Of a DNA stretch of 64,000 bases, positions 44,340 to 51,989 are shown piece by piece; within the stretch, counting starts at the first letter, position 1; each line of letters begins with the position of its first letter. The DNA lies in assembly GCA_020636045.1 (NCBI GenBank), contig JACJYP010000006.1, forward strand, positions 124,001 through 188,000, written 5' to 3'. The notes below the pieces were generated by a model. The model was not told where the DNA came from. It did no database searches and was given only the letters and a program-made list of their open reading frames with translations. A program made the translations under genes and the position numbers. This DNA comes from Lewinellaceae bacterium (lineage in GTDB: Bacteria; Bacteroidota; Bacteroidia; Chitinophagales; Saprospiraceae).

Positions 44340-45533
44340 TCAGAAGATCGCCTTGCTCTTGCGCAATTCCTCGCGCAGGTTGGGCTTCAGCCGGTCGGCG
44401 GCCTGCACCAGCATATCTTCATCGCGGGGAAAAGGAGCAGGGGCATTGCCGATGCGTTTTCTGGAGGCCTCACTCAGTGCCCGCCGGTCGCCGGTGAAAG
44501 TAGAGGCATAGTGTTCGAAGCGGATCTCGGTAGCGAGGTTGCGGCTGTCGAGCAGCGCATCGTTGTAGCCGTTGTAGATAGCGACCATTCCGCCCAGTTG
44601 GGCGGCTTTCGTCTGGTATACTTCCACCACGCTGGCGCGAATGAAAACCTTACGCGGCGTTTTCACGTCGTTCCCGAGCGAGTCCTTCAGCACATTCCCT
44701 TTGGCATCGAGTACGTATTCCCAGCCATCCTGGATCTCTTTTTCATCGACGTACCTGCGTTCGTGGATGCGTTCAGGGCTGATGTCCACCTGGCGAACGT
44801 TGAATGCGATGCGATAATCGTATTGCGCACCCTGTTGCTCGTTGAAGTAGTACGCTTTCCAGTCGCTGTTGAGGTCTGCCGCGCCGATAGATAGCAGTTG
44901 ATCGAAGAATTCCCGCGGCAGCACCTTTCCCGACTGGTTTTTCACCTGGAAAAGCACGTAGGTAGTGCCAAGTTCGCGGGCATCGCGCTTGAGCGCCTCG
45001 GTATCCTTATAGCGGTTGTAGTATTTGCGTTCGAGGTCCTGAAGGTGGCTGTAAGCGTCACGCGCCGCTTGTTTGTCGCCGTTTTCGGCCTGTGCGAGCA
45101 ATTCTTTGGCCCTGTTATAGAGGTATTCGGCAGCATTGGTGCGGCTTTCGCGTTCGAGCGCAGCGACGTCGAGAAAATCGAATTGCGCGCGATAGCCGTC
45201 CTGGGCCACCAGCGGAGTGAGCGGGGCGATCAGCCGCTGCCGGGCCCCCATTTTTTTGTGGATCGCGTTGATGCGCTCCCAGTTCTCCGGCCGCCCATCG
45301 TCCACGAGGTGTTTTGCGATGGCGAGGTCGCGGGATTGCGCTTTGCGGAATGCCAGTTCAAGGCCTTGCACGTACTCCGTTTTCTTTTTCGATTTGCCGC
45401 GCAGTTTGCGCACGCAGAATTCGATCGCACCGTCGTAGTCGCCGCTCTCCACGAACTTTTGCGCAGTGTGGCAGGCGGTCATTATCAGGACCGGGAAAAT
45501 CAGGAGGCCGAGGATGCGGGTTTTGGCAGACAT
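44340..45533 (-). CDS. hypothetical lipoprotein
   Basis: 397 aa. Signal peptide with lipobox (MSAKTRILGLLIFPVLIMTAC, Cys21). The first ~60 mature residues look TPR-like (AQKFVESGDYDGAIEFCVRKL), followed by a helical stretch (~125-180) and a beta-rich domain with a DUF-like phrase KTPRKVFIRASVVEVYQTKAA. I do not recognise the family. It is monocistronic by its own terminator. Confidence 0.7.
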   Translation of the reverse strand: MSAKTRILGLLIFPVLIMTACHTAQKFVESGDYDGAIEFCVRKLRGKSKKKTEYVQGLELAFRKAQSRDLAIAKHLVDDGRPENWERINAIHKKMGARQRLIAPLTPLVAQDGYRAQFDFLDVAALERESRTNAAEYLYNRAKELLAQAENGDKQAARDAYSHLQDLERKYYNRYKDTEALKRDARELGTTYVLFQVKNQSGKVLPREFFDQLLSIGAADLNSDWKAYYFNEQQGAQYDYRIAFNVRQVDISPERIHERRYVDEKEIQDGWEYVLDAKGNVLKDSLGNDVKTPRKVFIRASVVEVYQTKAAQLGGMVAIYNGYNDALLDSRNLATEIRFEHYASTFTGDRRALSEASRKRIGNAPAPFPRDEDMLVQAADRLKPNLREELRKSKAIF

Positions 45534-45755
45534 GACAGAATCTTTTTGATCGTTTTCAGTTTCTGCCCGAAAGGTGCAGGCATTGCCCCAACCCCGCCTC
45601 TTAAATGATGTTATGGGATTTGCAAAATTTGTTAAAATCCAAAACGAATCGCAAACGCTTGTAAATCAAGTCTTAATTCAGAGTGGAAAAGCACTGCGGT
45701 GTTCGTACCTGATCACATGAAACAGGCGCAAAGGCGTAATGTGTAACGACAAACC

Positions 45756-46016
45756 TCCCTTGCGTTGTTGCAACAAGGTTCATTGTCAAGACAAACGCTC
45801 TTTGTGTTGTTGCAACAAGGTTCGTTGTCAAGACAAACGTCCTTTGCGTTGTTGCAACAGGGTTCGTTGTCAAGACAAATGCCCTTTGTGTTGTTACGAC
45901 AAGGTTCGTTGTCAAGACAAACGTCCTTTGTGTTGTTACGACAAGGTTCGTTGTCAAGACAAACGCCCTTTGTGTTGTTACGACAAGGTTCGTTGTCAAG
46001 ACAAACGCTCTTTGTG
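45756..46016. repeat. 42-bp minisatellite, about six units, in a 632-bp gene-free region
   Basis: Six units of exactly 42 bp (45756, 45798, 45840, 45882, 45924, 45966) plus a 9-bp partial unit. Units 1-3 hold the perfect palindrome TTGTTGCAACAA (third unit slightly altered), units 4-6 the variant TTGTTACGACAA; all hold TTGTC-AA-GACAA, so each unit can form two small hairpins. TGTGTAACGA flanks the array on both sides (45740-45749 and 46013-46022). Because 42 is a multiple of 3, several frames stay open; none looks like a real protein. The rest of 45534-46165 shows nothing I can name. Confidence 0.85.
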
Positions 46017-46165
46017 TAACGAGTTCCGTTTGATGCGTAGCGGCGGGACAGAGCCCTTTTCAGGGTTAAAAAGTGCCGTTGGATCATCAGACTTTATCGT
46101 TCAGGTTTAAACCCGAAAGCGGCAATACCCGCTCCATTAGATTTAAAGGTTCCCGGCTCGCAGTG

Positions 46166-47485
46166 CTATGCCAGCAACTGTTCCAGCCGCATCCCGCGCG
46201 AGCCTTTGATCAGAAAAGTGCAATCCTCGAAATGCCGGCTGTCGAACCATTTTTTTGCCGCTGCCGTGTCTGGAAAATGCAGGGCCTTGAATTTGGCATA
46301 ACCTGTCCGCCCGAACTCCGGCCCTACCAGCACCAGCATGTCGGGTTTCATCCTGGCGGCAAAACGCATGATGGCTTCGTGTTCGCGCAGGCTGTCGGCG
46401 CCGAGTTCGAGCATATCGCCCAGGATCGCGATTTTTTTGTCGCCGGCCATGGCCCGAAGGCTTTCCAGTGCAGGCCGCACGCTCGAGGGGTTGGCGTTGT
46501 AGGCATCCAGCAGGATGGTATTGCTGTCGCGGCGGACCAGTTGAGAGCGATTGTTGGACGGCCGATACGATTCCAGAGCACTTTTGATCCTGCCCGGCGG
46601 CACTTTGAAATAAATGCCGAGCGCAATGGCGGTCATCACATTGTTGAAATTGTGGTGGCCTACCAGTTGCGTATCGATCTCGATCACCTCTCCCGAATGG
46701 TCGGCAATAAAAGCGGCGCTGACAAAAGGCGCCACACCGGTGGGCATCACAGCGATGATGTCCTCATCATCGCGCGCTTCCAGCGCTGCTGCACGGATGT
46801 AACCGATCGTGCGGGCATAACGCCGGGTCATAGCGGGCAGGTATTTTTCCGAAAGATTGACGAAAATCCAGCCGTCGTGCCGCGCCAGATAGCGGTAGAG
46901 TTCGCCCTCCGCTTTTTTTACCCCGGTCAGGTCGCCGAATCCCTCGAGGTGTTCTTTCCCGATATTGGTCAGCAGGCCGTGGGTCGGCTCCGCGATCCGG
47001 CAGAGTTGTTCGATGTCGCCGGGTTGGTTGGTGCCCATTTCTATCACCGCTACTTCGGTATCGGCGGGCATGGCGAGCAGGGTGAGCGGCACACCGATAT
47101 GATTGTTGAAGTTGCCCTTTGTGAAATGACAGGGGTAATGGCTGCTCAATACGGCGGCCACGAGTTCCTTGGTGGTCGTTTTGCCGTTGGAGCCGCCGAT
47201 CGCAATAACCGGAATGTCGAATCGCCAGCGATGATGATTGGCAAGTTGCTGCAACGCTGTAAGCACATCCGCCACCAGCAGGCATCGCTCTCCGGCAACG
47301 CAGGCCGGATCGTCGACGATCGAATAGGCGGCGCCTGCTTCCAGTGCTTTTGCAGCAAAGCGGTTGCCATCGAAGTGATCCCCTTTCAGGGCAAAAAACA
47401 AACAACCCGGTGTCAGTTGCCGGGTGTCGGTGCAAACAGCAGGATATTGGCGGAATAGTTCGTACAGTTCCGGAATGGAGAGCAT
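46166..47485 (-). CDS. murF: UDP-N-acetylmuramoyl-tripeptide--D-alanyl-D-alanine ligase
   Basis: 439 aa, normal length. It adds D-Ala-D-Ala to complete the peptidoglycan pentapeptide in the cytoplasm. The ATP loop is GGSNGKTTTKE (~97-107), followed by FTKGNFNNHIGVPLTLL, IEMGTNQPGDIEQL, and the C-terminal LLDAYNANPSSVRPALESL that is typical of MurF rather than MurC/D/E. It follows gldJ by 237 bp on the same strand, the gldJ-murF order known from other Bacteroidetes; a terminator sits between them. Confidence 0.95.
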   Translation of the reverse strand: MLSIPELYELFRQYPAVCTDTRQLTPGCLFFALKGDHFDGNRFAAKALEAGAAYSIVDDPACVAGERCLLVADVLTALQQLANHHRWRFDIPVIAIGGSNGKTTTKELVAAVLSSHYPCHFTKGNFNNHIGVPLTLLAMPADTEVAVIEMGTNQPGDIEQLCRIAEPTHGLLTNIGKEHLEGFGDLTGVKKAEGELYRYLARHDGWIFVNLSEKYLPAMTRRYARTIGYIRAAALEARDDEDIIAVMPTGVAPFVSAAFIADHSGEVIEIDTQLVGHHNFNNVMTAIALGIYFKVPPGRIKSALESYRPSNNRSQLVRRDSNTILLDAYNANPSSVRPALESLRAMAGDKKIAILGDMLELGADSLREHEAIMRFAARMKPDMLVLVGPEFGRTGYAKFKALHFPDTAAAKKWFDSRHFEDCTFLIKGSRGMRLEQLLA

Positions 47486-47663
47486 AGTATGTGTTCCTAA
47501 ATTGCCTTAAAGGTACAAGGAGGAACAAACTTTGCACCCGAAATTACTGCCGAAACGGTGTTTTTACCTGCACGCGCGCCTGCTCGTTGTGCATGACCGG
47601 ATTCACAATATAGCGATGCCTGGTTTTTGTTAAATCTGCCTGCTCATAGCATTTCAGGGAAAT

Positions 47664-47701
47664 AAAAAAAGCGGGGACGCCGATCCCGGCATCCCCGCTT
47701 T
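47664..47701 (-). terminator. Rho-independent terminator after gldJ
   Basis: Perfect 10-bp stem AAAGCGGGGA / TCCCCGCTTT (47668-47677 and 47692-47701) followed on the minus strand by a seven-base T-run, 22 nt after the gldJ stop. It would partly insulate murF from gldJ. Confidence 0.88.
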
Positions 47702-47722
47702 CAATAAGGGTTTGGCAGTGTA

Positions 47723-49228
47723 TTATTTGTAACGGCGCTTCACTTTTTTGCGCTTTGTCTTGAAGGTATTGCCATCTTCATCGTTGCCGATCGGGTTGCC
47801 CGTACGCGTCATCGCGCAGCGGAAGCCGACGGTACGGCTGGCTTTGTCTTCTTCGAGGAAACGGCGCGTGCCCGGCGACAGCCAGAATGCGCGGTCGGCC
47901 CAGGAGCCGCCTTTGATCACGCGGGCCTTGTCGCTGATAAGCGTACTGATGCCGTAGCGGTATTCTACGTTCGACTCCTTGTCACCGTCGAGATAGTTAT
48001 ATACTTCAGGACGTTTGTAGTTGTCGCGCAGTGCCGTTGTGGTGGTGTCCATCATTTCGTAGATCAGGTTACCGAGGCTGTCTTTCGTAACAGGCTGGCC
48101 GGTTTCCGGATCGAGTTTTTTCGTCATGAACACGTTACCGCGGAAAGAGTTAAGGTCGTGGTTGGCCACGTCTTCCAGGTCGGCGGAAGTCAGCGGACGA
48201 TACAGGTCGGCCGTCCATTCGTTCACGTTGCCGGCCATATTGTACAGACCGAAGTCGTTGGGCCAGTTGTCGCGCACTTTGGAGGGGAAGAACGATTTGT
48301 CGTTCAGAGCGCCTGCCATACCACCGTAGTCACCACCGCTGCGCTTGAAGTTGGCGAGCATGTGACCCTGGTACTTGTTGCGCTTCTGGTAGCGCACCGT
48401 ATTGCCGTCCCAGGGATAGATGCGGCGGTCGGTGATCAGTTCGTCTTTGCTGGTTGCCTGCAGGCCGACCAGCGAAAGCGCTGCGTATTCCCATTCGGCT
48501 TCCGTCGGAAGGCGGTATTCGGGCAAAAGAATACCATCTTCAAGGCGTACGCGGCGTTCGCCACCGGTGCGCTTATCGGGCAGGTTTTTGCGAACGCTGG
48601 GCTCGTACTGTCCGACGAGGTATGCTTCCGTATCGAAGTTATTTTCGTTTTTCTGGTCTGGCGTTGACTCGATGATGCCGCGTTCGATGAGGATCATCTC
48701 GTTGGCACGGTCCGTACGCCATTTGCAGTATTCGTTGGCCTGATTCCAGTTGATCCCTACTACGGGGTAGTCGTCGTAGGCCGGGTGGCGGAAGTAGGTT
48801 TCCACCATAGGCTCGTTATAAGCCAGTTCGTCGCGCCATACGAGCGTATCGGGCAGTGCGCGTTTCCACACTTCCGGATAGGTCTCACCGTACACGCGGT
48901 CAACCCAGTAGAGGTATTCGCGGTAGTCGATGTTGGCGATCTCTGTTTCGTCCATGTAGAACGAAGACACGGTCACGCGGCGCGCCATGTTGTTCCATTC
49001 GTAGGTGGCGTCCTGGTCGGTCAGACCCATGGTGAACGTACCGCCTTCGACGAGCACAAGGTTCGGGCCGGTCGCCTGGCCTTCGTAATCCACTTTCTCA
49101 AAGCCGCCCCATTTTTGGTCGTTGTATTTCCAGCCGGTGGTAGAAGAACGTTCCGTTTTCTTACCGCAGCTGGCCAGGAGGAAGACCAGAAGGACAAAGC
49201 TTAACCCGTGAATGAGTATTTTTTTCAT
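47723..49228 (-). CDS. gldJ: gliding motility lipoprotein GldJ
   Basis: 501 aa. Lipoprotein signal MKKILIHGLSFVLLVFLLASC. The body is an FGE-sulfatase (formylglycine-generating-like) fold with LVEGGTFTMGLTDQDATYEW, DETEIANIDYREYLYWV, YRLPTEAEWEYAALSL, YNMAGNVNEWTADLYRPL and VIKGGSWADRAFWLSPGTRR; GldJ/GldK lack sulfatase-activating function. GldJ lies in the periplasm/outer membrane and is needed for gliding and for stability of GldK, hence for T9SS. The tail is Lys/Arg-rich. A good promoter lies at 49262-49290. Confidence 0.93.
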   Translation of the reverse strand: MKKILIHGLSFVLLVFLLASCGKKTERSSTTGWKYNDQKWGGFEKVDYEGQATGPNLVLVEGGTFTMGLTDQDATYEWNNMARRVTVSSFYMDETEIANIDYREYLYWVDRVYGETYPEVWKRALPDTLVWRDELAYNEPMVETYFRHPAYDDYPVVGINWNQANEYCKWRTDRANEMILIERGIIESTPDQKNENNFDTEAYLVGQYEPSVRKNLPDKRTGGERRVRLEDGILLPEYRLPTEAEWEYAALSLVGLQATSKDELITDRRIYPWDGNTVRYQKRNKYQGHMLANFKRSGGDYGGMAGALNDKSFFPSKVRDNWPNDFGLYNMAGNVNEWTADLYRPLTSADLEDVANHDLNSFRGNVFMTKKLDPETGQPVTKDSLGNLIYEMMDTTTTALRDNYKRPEVYNYLDGDKESNVEYRYGISTLISDKARVIKGGSWADRAFWLSPGTRRFLEEDKASRTVGFRCAMTRTGNPIGNDEDGNTFKTKRKKVKRRYK

Positions 49229-49261
49229 TGTATTAAAATACAGGTTTTAAAAAATGAGCAG

Positions 49262-49290
49262 CAAATGTAGGCAAATAAAACATTTCACAA
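49262..49290 (-). promoter_or_regulatory. promoter of gldJ (TTG-N18-TACATTTG)
   Basis: On the minus strand: -33 TTG at 49290-49288 and -7 TACATTTG at 49269-49262, spaced by 18 nt, matching the Bacteroidetes housekeeping consensus. The start codon is 33 nt downstream of the -7 box. Confidence 0.7.
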
Positions 49291-49327
49291 TTCTGCCGCC
49301 GCCAAATTTAACGAAAGCCGTTTTTTC

Positions 49328-50326
49328 TCACTGGAACATACGGATGCAGTCGTTGATGCCGGCGCGGCTTTTCTTTTTGCGAAGATGTTCGCTTTGGTCA
49401 AACAAGATACCGAGGCTGACCTCGAATGTGCCCCCTGCCTGGCTGGACAGTCCCGACACCGTAAGGTCGTAACTGACCCCCATTTTGAACACCCCCTGCC
49501 GGAATCCCGCCATCAGAATGGCTGCGTCGGAGTTTCGGAAGGCGTGCCGGTACCATGCGCCGGCAACGATGGCGCCGAGGCCTGCATAGGCGCCGACGTT
49601 CAGTTGCCGGTAAGGTCCCTGGGACACAAACAAGAAATTCGGTGAAACAAACGAGGTGGGTTGCACTTTATTGCCCTCTTTAACAACGATCTCGGTACCG
49701 CCATGGAGCACGTACCGCAACGGCAGCCCGCGCGAGAGGTTGTCATTGACGAGCAAAATGCTTTCGCTCGGGGAGTTGAGGTGCTTGAGTGCGGCCCCCA
49801 CGTAGAACTTGTCACTGAGCACCAGCATCCCCGACGAAATGTCGAGTTGGGTGCGATTGGTGTTGTCGGGTTGCACTTCCCCGCTCGGGTTGCCGATACC
49901 GCCGATCGGGTCGATCTGATCGGGAAATACGAGTTTTTCCCAGTCGAGATTGGTCTGGTGCATGCCGGCCTCCACGCCGAGTTTCAGGGCCAGGTTGTCG
50001 GTAATATTGAGCCGGTAAGCATAAACGGCGGAAAAACGCGTGGTTTTGTAAATGCCGTCGCCCGCATTGTCGCCTTCGAGGTTGAAACCGATGCCGCTGT
50101 TGAGCCGCTCGAGGCTTTGCTCGTAAAAAACGCCGTAAGTGCGATAGGCGCTGTTAAAACCCGTCCACTGATTGCGGTAAGCCAGGCCGATGCGCGGCGC
50201 AAAGGCGCTGCCGGCAAAACCCGGGTTCAGTTGCAGGGGCATGGCATAAAACTGGGAGAAGATCGGGTCCTGTGCGGCGGCGGCAAGGCCCGCCAGCATG
50301 AGCAGCGCGGTCAATAGTTTTCTCAT
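49328..50326 (-). CDS. PorP/SprF-family outer-membrane protein of the type IX system
   Basis: 332 aa. Signal peptide MRKLLTALLMLAGLAAAA, then the family's opening DPIFSQFYAMPLQLNPGFAGSAFAPRIG and repeated beta-barrel strands to the end. PorP/SprF proteins attach to GldK/GldJ-associated motility/secretion machinery and help export or anchor the partner cargo (SprB-type adhesins). It lies 99 bp upstream of gldJ on the same strand. Which cargo it serves is not shown, but the window has at least four candidates. Confidence 0.88.
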   Translation of the reverse strand: MRKLLTALLMLAGLAAAAQDPIFSQFYAMPLQLNPGFAGSAFAPRIGLAYRNQWTGFNSAYRTYGVFYEQSLERLNSGIGFNLEGDNAGDGIYKTTRFSAVYAYRLNITDNLALKLGVEAGMHQTNLDWEKLVFPDQIDPIGGIGNPSGEVQPDNTNRTQLDISSGMLVLSDKFYVGAALKHLNSPSESILLVNDNLSRGLPLRYVLHGGTEIVVKEGNKVQPTSFVSPNFLFVSQGPYRQLNVGAYAGLGAIVAGAWYRHAFRNSDAAILMAGFRQGVFKMGVSYDLTVSGLSSQAGGTFEVSLGILFDQSEHLRKKKSRAGINDCIRMFQ

Positions 50327-50583
50327 GTCCGTGTCGTTTTTGTTCGGGCGGGCGGGGCTTCCGGTGGTGATGTAAAAAGCGCGCTTCAGGTTGCATAAGC
50401 TGCCTTCGAACGGCTTCCCGGGCCTTCCCGATCTTCGTTTGAAGGGGGGAAGTTCCGTATTCCGGGCGAAAAACCCAAGGAGGAACGTGTGGCAAGATGC
50501 GCGAATTGCTTGTCTTTGACATTTTGGCGACCTGATCCCGGAAATCTAAAATCAGGCGCTCAGCGAGCGTATCGGCATTTATC

Positions 50584-51540
50584 TCACAACACGGCCTGGG
50601 CGATCGCCTTCGTTGTTTCCGTGTCACCCATGGTGTAGTAGTGCAGGCAGGGTACGCCGGCCTTTTTGAGTTCCATCGACTGCCGGATGCACCATTCAAT
50701 GCCCACTTGCTGCACGGCTTCGTCGTCCTTTGCTTTCATGATCTCGGCCACCAGTTCTTCCGGCAGGTTCACAAAAAACTTGCGGGGGATGGAACTGAGC
50801 TGGTAGCGTTTGGTGATGGGTTTTAACCCCGGTACGATGGGCACCTCGATACCCGCCTTGCGACAGGTTTCCACGTATTCGAAGTATTTTTTGTTGTCGA
50901 AAAACATCTGGGTGACAATGTAATCGGCGCCTGCTTCCACTTTTTCCTTTGTGAATCGCAGGTCGGTGCGCTGGTTGGGCGCTTCGAAATGCTTTTCCGG
51001 ATACCCGGCCACGCCGATGCAAAATTCGGTCTTTTCGCCGTTGACGATGTTGGCGTCGAGGTAGCGACCGTCGTTCATGTGCATGATCTGCCGCACCAGG
51101 TCAAGCGCGAATTTATGGCCGTCTTCCTCGGGTGTAAACTTGTCCTCGAAGCGGCGCGCGTCGCCACGCAGCGCCAGTACATTGTTGATACCCAGGAAGT
51201 TGAGGTCGATCAGGGCGTTCTCCGTTTCTTCTACGGAAAAGCCGCCGCAGATGAGGTGCGGCACGGCATCCACGCCGTAGCGATGCATAATGGCTGCGCA
51301 AATCCCGACGGTGCCGGGGCGTTTGCGGATCGCCGTCTTTTCGTAGTAGCCCGACTGTCGCTTTTTATAAATAAACTCCTCGCGGTGGTAGGTAACATCG
51401 ATAAAAGGAGGTTTGAACTCCATCAAGGCATCCAGGGTGTTGAAAATGGCCTGCATGCTGCCACCTTTCAAGGGAGGGAGCACTTCGAAGGATACCAGTG
51501 TTTTGCCTTTTGCTTTTATAAAGTGTTCGGTGACTTTCAT
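50584..51540 (-). CDS. metF: methylenetetrahydrofolate reductase [NAD(P)H]
   Basis: 318 aa, normal length. It reduces 5,10-methylene-THF to 5-methyl-THF for methionine synthesis, using FAD. Motifs: SFEVLPPLKGGSMQAIF (start of TIM barrel), IDVTYHREEF, the FAD site LALRGDARRFEDKF, GVAGYPEKHFEAPN, and GADYIVTQMFFDNKKYFEYV. No ATG competitor upstream. It lies upstream of porP/sprF on the same strand, but the 257 bp between have no obvious link. Heptanucleotide arrays start 17 bp upstream of its ATG. Confidence 0.95.
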   Translation of the reverse strand: MKVTEHFIKAKGKTLVSFEVLPPLKGGSMQAIFNTLDALMEFKPPFIDVTYHREEFIYKKRQSGYYEKTAIRKRPGTVGICAAIMHRYGVDAVPHLICGGFSVEETENALIDLNFLGINNVLALRGDARRFEDKFTPEEDGHKFALDLVRQIMHMNDGRYLDANIVNGEKTEFCIGVAGYPEKHFEAPNQRTDLRFTKEKVEAGADYIVTQMFFDNKKYFEYVETCRKAGIEVPIVPGLKPITKRYQLSSIPRKFFVNLPEELVAEIMKAKDDEAVQQVGIEWCIRQSMELKKAGVPCLHYYTMGDTETTKAIAQAVL

Positions 51541-51556
51541 GTTTATTTACAGTAGA

Positions 51557-51626
51557 CGGTAGACGGCTAACGGTGGACGGTTTACGGTTTACGGTGGACG
51601 GCTTACGGTGGACGGCTTACGGCTAT
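51557..51626. repeat. heptanucleotide repeat array, left (CGGNNNA units)
   Basis: Ten 7-bp units in register: CGGTAGA, CGGCTAA, CGGTGGA, CGGTTTA (x2), CGGTGGA, CGGCTTA, CGGTGGA, CGGCTTA, CGGCTAT. It starts 16 nt upstream of the metF start codon, so it covers the metF promoter area. Confidence 0.9.
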
Positions 51627-51869
51627 TTCCGCTGCGCGGAAACAAGGCGTAGCGATGATGAACCCAATTTCAGGTGGTGAACGGAAGGTATGGCATGGCT
51701 GATAGCCCGGAGTGACGTTCAGGGAAGTATCGCACTTTGTGTGGAAAAATATTTATTTTTCATGGGGCAGGGGCTTCAAGGATTGCTTGCGTGATTGGTC
51801 ATCGTTTGAATAATGTTTTGTGTAAAAAGTTGCATTTAATGCCGCTTTTTACAAAAAATCGGCCCATAA
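51627..51869. other. 243-bp spacer between inverted heptad arrays, no gene seen
   Basis: Holds a 7-bp hairpin TTTCCGC-TGC-GCGGAAA at its left end and an AT-rich right part (e.g. TTTATTTTTCATGG, TTTTTACAAAAAATC). No ORF, tRNA or terminator is convincing. Confidence 0.5.
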
Positions 51870-51980
51870 TACCGTCCACCGTCCACCGTCCACCGTAAAC
51901 CGTAAACCGTCCACCGTAAGCCGTCCACCGTCCACCGTCTACCGTCCACCGTCCACCGTCCACCGTCCACCGTAAGCCGT
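51870..51980. repeat. heptanucleotide repeat array, right (inverted copy)
   Basis: About sixteen 7-bp units in register, mostly TCCACCG with TAAACCG, TAAGCCG and TCTACCG variants. These are the exact reverse complements of the unit types in 51557-51626, so the two arrays form a long imperfect inverted repeat around a 243-bp spacer. It ends 9 bp from the stop of the gene at 51990. Confidence 0.9.
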
Positions 51981-51989
51981 ATAAAGGTT

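Noticed and set aside
45756..46016. CRISPR array
   Set aside because: Units follow each other with no unique spacers and no cas genes are present.
45673..46110. Overlapping ORFs on both strands across the 42-bp repeats (up to 124 aa)
   Set aside because: A repeat length divisible by three keeps several frames open at once; none has a signal peptide, start context or known repeat motif, so they are by-products of the minisatellite.
46073..47458. 461-aa ORF on the plus strand
   Set aside because: Antisense of murF, which is unambiguous.
51557..51980. CRISPR or phased operator array
   Set aside because: Seven-bp units without spacers cannot be CRISPR; a regulatory role is possible but unproven, so it is listed only as repeats and as a finding.
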